34,917 nucleotides of DNA, taken from NCBI RefSeq assembly GCF_900163755.1, contig NZ_FUKI01000028.1, positions 1-34,917 of the forward strand, written 5' to 3'. Below are positions 29,546-34,917 of the stretch, piece after piece. The notes under the pieces are model-generated. The model had not been told where the DNA came from and did no database searches. It saw only the letters and a program-made list of their open reading frames with translations. This DNA comes from Crenothrix polyspora. Lineage in GTDB: Bacteria; Pseudomonadota; Gammaproteobacteria; Methylococcales; Methylomonadaceae. The position numbers were made by a program, and so were the translations under genes. Each line of letters begins with the position of its first letter. The stretch's first letter is position 1.

Positions 29546-31826
29546 CCGGCTGACAACTACACATAAAAGTGCGTATGGCATCCCAAGTGCCACCGATATT
29601 GTCCATTAAAATACCGTGACGATGGGTGTTGATGACCACGAGTTGTTTTTGGACAGTGGTGAGTTTATCCATTATATCGGTAGCGCTTTTAAAGGCGACA
29701 ACTGGATCGTTATCTGCCTGAACGATTAATACCGGTATGTCGATATCTGCCAAACAGGCATTCATGGCTTCGATAAGCCGTCGTAATTCATATAAACTTT
29801 TAACGGGCATATGGCGGTAATTGATTAAAGGGTGCTCAGAACCGTTTTCGATAAATGGTTTGATACCTTCATAGGATGAAAGCCAGTCAATCAATGTATT
29901 GGCGCTGTGTAATAACGGCACTAGCATAAACGCGGGATTAACAAATTTAACCGGCACTGCGCTGGCACACACGCCGATAATTTGTGGCCGTTTTTCAGCC
30001 GCGAGTTTTAAGGCTAATGCACCGCCGGTAGAAAAGCCACTGACGAAAATCTGCGGGCAATGTGCGCTTAAAATATCAAAACCTCTCAACACAGAAGCAT
30101 ACCAGTCTTCAAAGGTTTGTTGGCGCAAGGCGTAGGGTGAAGAGCCGTGGCCTTTTAAGCGTACTCCCATAACCGTATACCCCTGTTGTACCAAATGGTT
30201 GCCATAATCTTTTAATTCGGCAGGGCTGGCAAGCAGGCCATGTATTAGCAGTACCCCTACGCTGTTACTGCTTTCTGGGGTCAGTAAAAAAGGTGAGGGG
30301 TCGGCTTCGGCGGTTTCTTGGCTGTTAATATCATTGTATTGGCTTTTTCGGTAGGCGTGATATTCCCAGATTAAATCGCGGCATTCATCTTCAAAATACC
30401 ACGCCGCCAGTTGTTTTTTATCAAACGTGTGGCATTGTGCTAACGCGCTGATAATAGTGTCGCGAACCGCTGTAATCGGCTCTACTTCGTTGTCGTAAAC
30501 AGCAATCAGATTTTCCAGTCGGATGCTGTCGAAATCTTGTTCTTGCAAAAGCTTGGGTAAGAATTGATAGCTGTCAGCATGCTCAATAAGCAGTTCGCTG
30601 TCTTGGGCGGCGTGGATAAAATGTTGGAAGCGTGTACTGGTTCCGGTGATTAAATCGTTATAATCCAGTGGATTAAGCAGGCTGCGGTGCAAGTTAATAT
30701 GGGTGTTGTGCTGTAAGTGTTTAACCGCTATGTACAGTGCGGTTAAAAAATCGCTACGAGAAATTGTGTTGCGACCATTTTCGATGCAGTGCATGATCAG
30801 CGTAGCGGCAAGGTGGCTTAAATTAACAGTGACATTGGTGTAAATTGCCTGCATGTACTGATTACGAATATTGATAGCGTTGCTTTTAAGATATAACCCC
30901 AGCAGGTGCTGCTGACAATTTTTAGGGCTGGCATTGATGGCAAATACGGCATCGAGACTGTCAAAATCGGCTGTTGTGGCTTGCAGTAGCTGGCGCGACC
31001 ACCAGGTTGATGTAATACAAGGGTCAATGGGTTGCCCCATACGGATATCCATATCGGTATTTTTGAGCAGAATATTGCCTTCAACCAGCAATTCTTCAGT
31101 TTGGCGAAAACTCAGGTTATTTGTAAATAACTCAACCCCAGTGGACAGCCAGTTTTTGGAGGTTTGAATCGGGTAAAAGGTAATATTGGCGGGGATAATG
31201 CGCGTGGGTTTTAAGGCATTAATTAATAATTGATCGACACTGTCGAGTTTAAGGTGTTCTTGCCAGCGTGCCAGTTGAGCATGGTTTTTAGCGTTGTAAG
31301 TTTTGCGTATCGCGGCTTTAAAAATTTCTAAACCCTGTGCCAGAACAGCGGCTCCGGTATGTTGTTTGCGTCTTTCGCCGGAGATGCGCGAGTAGATATT
31401 GTATTGTCCTTGGTGATCCAGCACCCTGTGGTCTTTAACCATGCCGCCTTCAGGAAAAATGATGACTTTGTGGCCGCGCAGTATGTGCGCTGCCAGTAAA
31501 GAAAATAATCGCGGGTGATCGTGGGGCAGTGCGCCTACTTTTTGCAGATAACTGGCCAATAAGCTATCGTCTTTAAAAAACTCACTGGAAGCGACGGCGC
31601 AACTGTAAGCTCCGGTTTGTTCAAAAATTAAAAATTGCGGGATAAAGGTTTCAAAGCGGGCAAAATGATTAAATAAAAAAATATCGCCTTCTTGTACCTG
31701 GCTATCACCGTGAATTTTTATTTTGACGCTGAGCAATTTGGTGACTGCGCTGATCATTTTTACTGAGCGATGATAAATTGTTGTATCAATAGCGTACCAA
31801 TCATCGGGATAGTCTGTATTGGGCAT
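29457..31826 (-). CDS. Fusion protein: PlsC-like acyltransferase plus alpha/beta hydrolase (lipase-type)
   Basis: A 789-residue protein with two enzymatic modules in one frame. Residues 1-260 resemble 1-acylglycerol-3-phosphate acyltransferases, with NHFARFE at 53-59 (His54-x4-Glu59 in place of the usual His-x4-Asp) and FPEGG at 124-128. A helical linker of no known family spans about 270-510. Residues 520-755 form an alpha/beta hydrolase of the esterase/lysophospholipase type: LLIHGLLASP oxyanion region, nucleophile Ser599 in GFSTGG, Asp707 in QADNDPV, and His735 or His737. No signal peptide is seen. It starts 5 nt after mlaA, so a role in remodelling retrieved phospholipids or lysophospholipids is inferred. 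The C-terminal tail of about 30 residues is encoded opposite the end of the PepSY-type gene. Confidence 0.85.
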   Translation of the reverse strand: MPNTDYPDDWYAIDTTIYHRSVKMISAVTKLLSVKIKIHGDSQVQEGDIFLFNHFARFETFIPQFLIFEQTGAYSCAVASSEFFKDDSLLASYLQKVGALPHDHPRLFSLLAAHILRGHKVIIFPEGGMVKDHRVLDHQGQYNIYSRISGERRKQHTGAAVLAQGLEIFKAAIRKTYNAKNHAQLARWQEHLKLDSVDQLLINALKPTRIIPANITFYPIQTSKNWLSTGVELFTNNLSFRQTEELLVEGNILLKNTDMDIRMGQPIDPCITSTWWSRQLLQATTADFDSLDAVFAINASPKNCQQHLLGLYLKSNAINIRNQYMQAIYTNVTVNLSHLAATLIMHCIENGRNTISRSDFLTALYIAVKHLQHNTHINLHRSLLNPLDYNDLITGTSTRFQHFIHAAQDSELLIEHADSYQFLPKLLQEQDFDSIRLENLIAVYDNEVEPITAVRDTIISALAQCHTFDKKQLAAWYFEDECRDLIWEYHAYRKSQYNDINSQETAEADPSPFLLTPESSNSVGVLLIHGLLASPAELKDYGNHLVQQGYTVMGVRLKGHGSSPYALRQQTFEDWYASVLRGFDILSAHCPQIFVSGFSTGGALALKLAAEKRPQIIGVCASAVPVKFVNPAFMLVPLLHSANTLIDWLSSYEGIKPFIENGSEHPLINYRHMPVKSLYELRRLIEAMNACLADIDIPVLIVQADNDPVVAFKSATDIMDKLTTVQKQLVVINTHRHGILMDNIGGTWDAIRTFMCSCQPVTTCLTASADYATAHVSDKTTVTSLKQPL

Positions 31827-31831
31827 AAGGC

Positions 31832-32788
31832 TTAATCCGGTGCAGACAATTCCAAAAAACGTTTGGAGTTGTCAATAATAGGAACGGGGGCGTTGATAAT
31901 CGGCGGTAATTTTTTAGAATTGTCTATAACAGGAATACCGTCGCTACTATAACCTAGCCCCCCTGAGCTATTACTGGGATCAAGCGTTTGCGTACTGGCA
32001 ATACCCGTGTCTGTGCTATTCGTATCAGGTTGGTCGGCTAATAAATCATCACCGTCTGCGGTGGGTGGGCTGCCGTCATGAATTAAATATTCACGGTGTT
32101 GTGTATAGGCATTTTTAATAAAATCGTAACGATCAATAGCACCTTCATCGACAATTTTTTCAGTCGACATCAAATCTGATCGGGTGTCGGTTACATCTAA
32201 CACGGTTGTGCCTGTGGTAGCTGCACTGGCCGCTACGCCGCCAAACATCGACACATAGGTTAAGGGGTTTAATAGCGCGTCACCCACTAAACCGACGGCA
32301 TCGCGCGGTGAGCTGGCACCAAAAAATGGCAATACCGTGTAAGAGCCGGAGGGCACCCCCCAAAAACCTAAAGTTTGGCCAAAATCTTCGTTATGCTTAG
32401 GCAATTTTAGTTTGGAAGCCACATCAAAAATACCGCCTAGCCCCGCCGTTGAATTAATGACAAAACGACTAACATCCATGCCGCTTTGCAAAAATTTAAG
32501 TTGCAGCAAGTCATTAACAGACACACCGATATCGCTTATATTACTGAAAAAATTGGTAACACCGGTATTTATCGGTTTAGGAGCGGTGTTTTTGTAACTC
32601 TTAGCCATCGGTTTTAAGATCGCTTTATCGACATCGTTATTAAAAGATGATGTCGTGCGATTCCATGATTCCCATGGATCGGCAGGATTTTTAGCAGGTT
32701 GCTGCGCCGCGCAACCGATAAAATTGCCTGCGATAATAAAGCCCAGCGCGGTAAGTTGCTTACAAGGCGTGTGTTTTTTCAGGTTCAT
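31832..32788 (-). CDS. mlaA: MlaA (VacJ) family outer-membrane lipoprotein
   Basis: Outer-membrane lipoprotein that removes misplaced phospholipid from the outer leaflet. The ATG at 32788 has GGAAG seven bases upstream and gives a lipoprotein signal (basic start, hydrophobic core, NFIGC with lipid Cys26); the frame is open 34 codons further upstream but without a signal. The MlaA domain starts at DPWESWNR and includes FVINSTAGLGG, EDFGQTLGFWG and LPFFGASSPRDAVG. At 318 residues it is longer than E. coli MlaA (251): a C-terminal extension rich in Asp, Ser and Thr ends with a duplicated IDNSK(K/R) unit. It is followed after 5 nt by the acyltransferase-hydrolase gene; no other mla genes are nearby. 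Confidence 0.92.
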   Translation of the reverse strand: MNLKKHTPCKQLTALGFIIAGNFIGCAAQQPAKNPADPWESWNRTTSSFNNDVDKAILKPMAKSYKNTAPKPINTGVTNFFSNISDIGVSVNDLLQLKFLQSGMDVSRFVINSTAGLGGIFDVASKLKLPKHNEDFGQTLGFWGVPSGSYTVLPFFGASSPRDAVGLVGDALLNPLTYVSMFGGVAASAATTGTTVLDVTDTRSDLMSTEKIVDEGAIDRYDFIKNAYTQHREYLIHDGSPPTADGDDLLADQPDTNSTDTGIASTQTLDPSNSSGGLGYSSDGIPVIDNSKKLPPIINAPVPIIDNSKRFLELSAPD

Positions 32789-32911
32789 ACGGTTTCTTCC
32801 AATCGGTTTAGCGTGATTTGAATAGTGGTAATGACTTGGATTACATTGATAGTTTAGTGCGTGTTGCGTTATTTCAAAGTTTGCTATCAACCTTGAAAGG
32901 GCGTTTTAATC

Positions 32912-32985
32912 CAGATTGGCGTGAGTTAACATATTGCAATAACATCTTGTATTCAATGTTGTAGTTGTTAGGTCACGCCAATCTG
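32912..32985. repeat. 13-bp inverted repeat with 48-nt spacer
   Basis: CAGATTGGCGTGA (32912-32924) and TCACGCCAATCTG (32973-32985) are exact complements. Inside, AACAT and ATGTT can extend an inner stem. The element sits in the non-coding gap between the PilZ gene and mlaA (32789-33092), about 125 nt before mlaA. It could be a regulator site, a structured RNA, the end of the PilZ transcript, or a small mobile repeat; no family is recognised and no T tract follows. Nothing else is seen in this gap. Confidence 0.6.
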
Positions 32986-33092
32986 TGGTGCGTATTGTTG
33001 CTCTGTTTTAAGATATAAGCCGAGTGCGTGATGTGAGGTGCATAAAATTGGTCGCTTTAACACTTTACATCTTGGCGATAATAACTATCAGT

Positions 33093-34673
33093 TTAGTTGA
33101 CTTGAATAATTTGATAGCGATTTAAAAATTCGGTTGAATGCAGTTGGCGCATTTGGCGGTATCGGTTGTTACTGTGTTCTTTTTTAATAAAAATATATTC
33201 ATCGGGATGGAAGCCATTATTTAATACCAATACGCTTTCAGGCTGTCGATTGCTGTCTTCTCTAGGCAAATAAATGGCATCGATTTCAGTATCGGGTTGT
33301 CCTGCGTTAGATATTTTTATGGCTTGGGCATTAATCCCCAATAATTCTACGCCAATTTTGGTATCGCTTTCTTCTGATTGCGATAACCAACGAATAAAGC
33401 CGATATTGAGTGACTTTTGTTGTAAACCGATAATATTGCCTACTTTGGGTTTAATGCGTTTGTTGGGCCATAAGACACCGCAGCCATTTTTACTTTTATC
33501 AATTAATTTGACATGGGTATCGGCAGGACGTGTCGTGTTAAAAATAGCGGAAAGCTCAGGCGGCGTTGTTGGCTGTCTATTATAGCCAGCACCGATATTA
33601 GCAGTAATGCGGTGCAGTGCGCCGGTTGCTTTTAAGTCGATATAGCCTTTGGCATTGGCTGTGTAGGCATTTTCCAAGGCCTGATTACGCAAATAATCGA
33701 TCAAATGTTCGAAATTAATCAAGGCCATGCACGGTGTGTTTACCGGCACTCTTTCGTGTTTACGCTGTGTGTTAGATGTCAGTGCTTTTGCTAGGCGTAA
33801 TAACATTAACTGATCTAAATAAGAATGCTCTAATTCTTTATCGTAAGCGGCTTCAAGTACTTTGCTGGCAACATCGACAGCTGCTGTGTAAAGCACGTAA
33901 GGATCATCTTTATCTACGTCATCGGTTGGATTGCTGGGTGGCAAATCACGTCTAAGATGCACCCACGGCGTGCCTCTGAATTTTTTTTCGGGTACGTTTT
34001 TTAACAGTTTGGCGTGTATGGAATACTGCCCCAGTAACGCGTAGACGACTCGCATTTCCTGCGGTGAAAATTGATTGGTATGGCTTAAATAAAAGACTAA
34101 AACATGTTTGAAAGCATTGGTGATACTTTCGCCACTGTATTTTATGGTTTCTTTATGGTGCGCCAGTCGATAAAAATGATAGCAATCAGACCAAAAATTG
34201 GCGTAAGGGCGATTGTAAAGCTGACTCATGTACAGCAATGCTTTGCTTAAAGCTTGTAGGCCGTGGGTAATGAGTAATGATTTTTGTTGTTGTGAATAGT
34301 AAGTGTTTTTCTTAAAGGCTTCTTCCATGCTTAACATTTTGTAGCTGTTTGCCAATTCTACGCAGCTCCAAATAGAGAAATCGTACACGGTATTTTCATC
34401 GGCATCAAACGGGTGTAGGTTTTGATTAATAACCGGTTGCGTAGTGATACGTGCCGTTAATTGAAAAAGCACGGGTGCTATTTTTTCCAGTATTAGTAAA
34501 CGGGTTTTTCCTGCTACCGGCGTTTTGTTGAGTGTGAGCAAAATATGTAACAGCTGTTCGCAGCTTTGCACTTCGTCCTCAAGGTTGAGCGATTTAAACC
34601 AGCGCAGAAAATCCATATCATTCACTGCAAAGGGAAGTGGTCGGGACATGGCAATCGGACAATATCTAAACAT
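33093..34673 (-). CDS. PilZ-type c-di-GMP-binding protein with split motif
   Basis: A 526-residue cytosolic protein. Residues 20-300 are mostly helical and of no known function. The PilZ motif RxxxR appears as RKHER (304-308, followed by VPVNTPC), but DxSxxG appears only at 392-397 (DKSKNG), leaving an insertion of some 60 residues compared with ordinary PilZ domains, where the two lie about 20-30 residues apart. Residues 398-450 continue the PilZ barrel (GNIIGL, GFIRWL). Binding of c-di-GMP is inferred. The start is uncertain: ATGs at 34673, 34649 (MSRPLP) and 34616 (MDFLRW) are possible; a good promoter at 34716-34743 fits either of the first two. The gene lies upstream of mlaA but is separated from it by about 300 nt. 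Confidence 0.75.
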   Translation of the reverse strand: MFRYCPIAMSRPLPFAVNDMDFLRWFKSLNLEDEVQSCEQLLHILLTLNKTPVAGKTRLLILEKIAPVLFQLTARITTQPVINQNLHPFDADENTVYDFSIWSCVELANSYKMLSMEEAFKKNTYYSQQQKSLLITHGLQALSKALLYMSQLYNRPYANFWSDCYHFYRLAHHKETIKYSGESITNAFKHVLVFYLSHTNQFSPQEMRVVYALLGQYSIHAKLLKNVPEKKFRGTPWVHLRRDLPPSNPTDDVDKDDPYVLYTAAVDVASKVLEAAYDKELEHSYLDQLMLLRLAKALTSNTQRKHERVPVNTPCMALINFEHLIDYLRNQALENAYTANAKGYIDLKATGALHRITANIGAGYNRQPTTPPELSAIFNTTRPADTHVKLIDKSKNGCGVLWPNKRIKPKVGNIIGLQQKSLNIGFIRWLSQSEESDTKIGVELLGINAQAIKISNAGQPDTEIDAIYLPREDSNRQPESVLVLNNGFHPDEYIFIKKEHSNNRYRQMRQLHSTEFLNRYQIIQVN

Positions 34674-34715
34674 CTTTTTGACACCAGAAATTATGAGTAA
34701 TAGATGACGACAGAG

Positions 34716-34743
34716 ATTATCGGTAAACGAACGGTCTTGTCAA
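34716..34743 (-). promoter_or_regulatory. Sigma70-type promoter of the PilZ gene
   Basis: On the minus strand a consensus TTGACA (34738-34743) and GATAAT (34716-34721) are spaced by 16 nt. The transcript would start near 34709, about 36 nt before the ATG at 34673. Confidence 0.65.
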
Positions 34744-34770
34744 TCAGAGCACTTTTTTATCCAAACGAGC

Positions 34771-34840
34771 GAAAACCCCCGCCGCTTTAAAGCGGGGATG
34801 AAAGCGCCCCGTACGGCAATAGACTGAGCCCTTAAAAGGG
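34771..34840 (+). other. Cluster of three hairpins resembling an IS200/IS605 or IscB omega-RNA end
   Basis: Within 70 nt lie a 14-nt palindrome CCGCTTTAAAGCGG (34782-34795) flanked by C and G runs, then GATGAAAGCGC, the palindrome CCGTACGG (34809-34816), GACTGAGCCC, and a CCCTT/AAGGG hairpin (34829-34840). Order and wording resemble the structured ends of IS200/IS605-type elements, and the GATGAAAGCGC...GACTGAGCCC pair recalls the 5' part of IscB-associated (HEARO) RNAs. No transposase or nuclease gene is inside the window; it would have to lie beyond the right edge, or this is a solo remnant. Read on minus, the first hairpin followed by GTTTTC could instead act as a terminator. Confidence 0.35.
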
Positions 34841-34898
34841 GGTTAGTTTATTGTTTAGGAGCGTGCATGAAATAACTTGAACAACTTAAACGCCACCA

Positions 34899-34917
34899 CC
34901 GTTCGTGCTGAGCCTGT
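34899..34917. repeat. First half of a dispersed palindromic repeat, cut by the window end
   Basis: CCGTTCGTGCTGAGCCTGT matches from memory the left arm of a short dispersed repeat common in proteobacterial genomes, usually continuing CGAAGCACGAACGG to form a hairpin. Only the left arm is inside the window, so the palindrome cannot be confirmed here. Confidence 0.5.

Noticed and set aside
29457-31826. Two separate genes rather than a fusion for acyltransferase and hydrolase
   Set aside because: The frame is continuous through the linker with no internal stop and no internal start with a ribosome site that would favour two proteins.

Overview
The window comes from a gammaproteobacterium, most likely a methanotroph or another methylotroph of the Methylococcales. 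Two things point there. The housekeeping gene orders are those of gammaproteobacteria: trpF-trpB-trpA-accD-folC-SPOR-cvpA-purF-metZ, and tRNA-Leu-tig-clpP-clpX-lon-hupB-tRNA-tRNA-ppiD. There is also a four-gene block for tetrahydromethanopterin (H4MPT) cofactor biosynthesis, which in bacteria is typical of C1-oxidising organisms. The genus cannot be fixed from the sequence alone. Nearly all genes lie on the minus strand; only folP and a PepSY-type membrane protein gene are on plus.

Layout, left to right. 50-1612: a membrane GGDEF/EAL protein with a degenerate GGDEF motif and a cut-off EAL end, 17 nt downstream of metZ. 1630-10856: the trp/acc/fol/pur/met run, with an intrinsic terminator between purF and metZ. 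10955-13543: a MASE1-CHASE-type hybrid histidine kinase. 13554-16709: mfnB, a DUF447 gene, a dihydropteroate-synthase-related gene and a dmrB-like flavoprotein, joined by 4-nt overlaps. 16784-17608: folP, divergent from that block. 17817-20241: ppiD, tRNA-Asp, tRNA-Val and hupB. 20810-26989: lon, clpX, clpP and tig (protein quality control). 27094-27180: tRNA-Leu. 27255-29545: a radical SAM protein and a divergent PepSY-type membrane protein. 29457-32788: a fused PlsC-like acyltransferase/alpha-beta hydrolase in an operon with mlaA. 33093-34673: a c-di-GMP-binding-type protein with a split PilZ motif. 34674-34917: a promoter, a cluster of small hairpins resembling an IS200/IS605 or IscB-type transposon end, and the first half of a dispersed palindromic repeat cut by the window edge.

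How the genes work together. The trp genes make tryptophan; accD, folC, purF and metZ supply malonyl-CoA, polyglutamylated folates, purines and methionine. The H4MPT block provides the furan precursor and probably the final reduction of the C1 carrier; a folate DHPS gene diverges from it and a sensor kinase follows 10 nt after its last gene. The chaperone/protease block carries a heat-shock-like promoter before lon. The mlaA-acyltransferase/hydrolase pair suggests outer-membrane phospholipid retrieval coupled to lysophospholipid or fatty-acid recycling.

The least ordinary items are the acyltransferase-hydrolase fusion beside mlaA, the split PilZ protein, the kinase attached to the H4MPT operon, and the possible mobile-element/omega-RNA remnant at the right edge. 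No CRISPR array, prophage or complete insertion sequence was seen.
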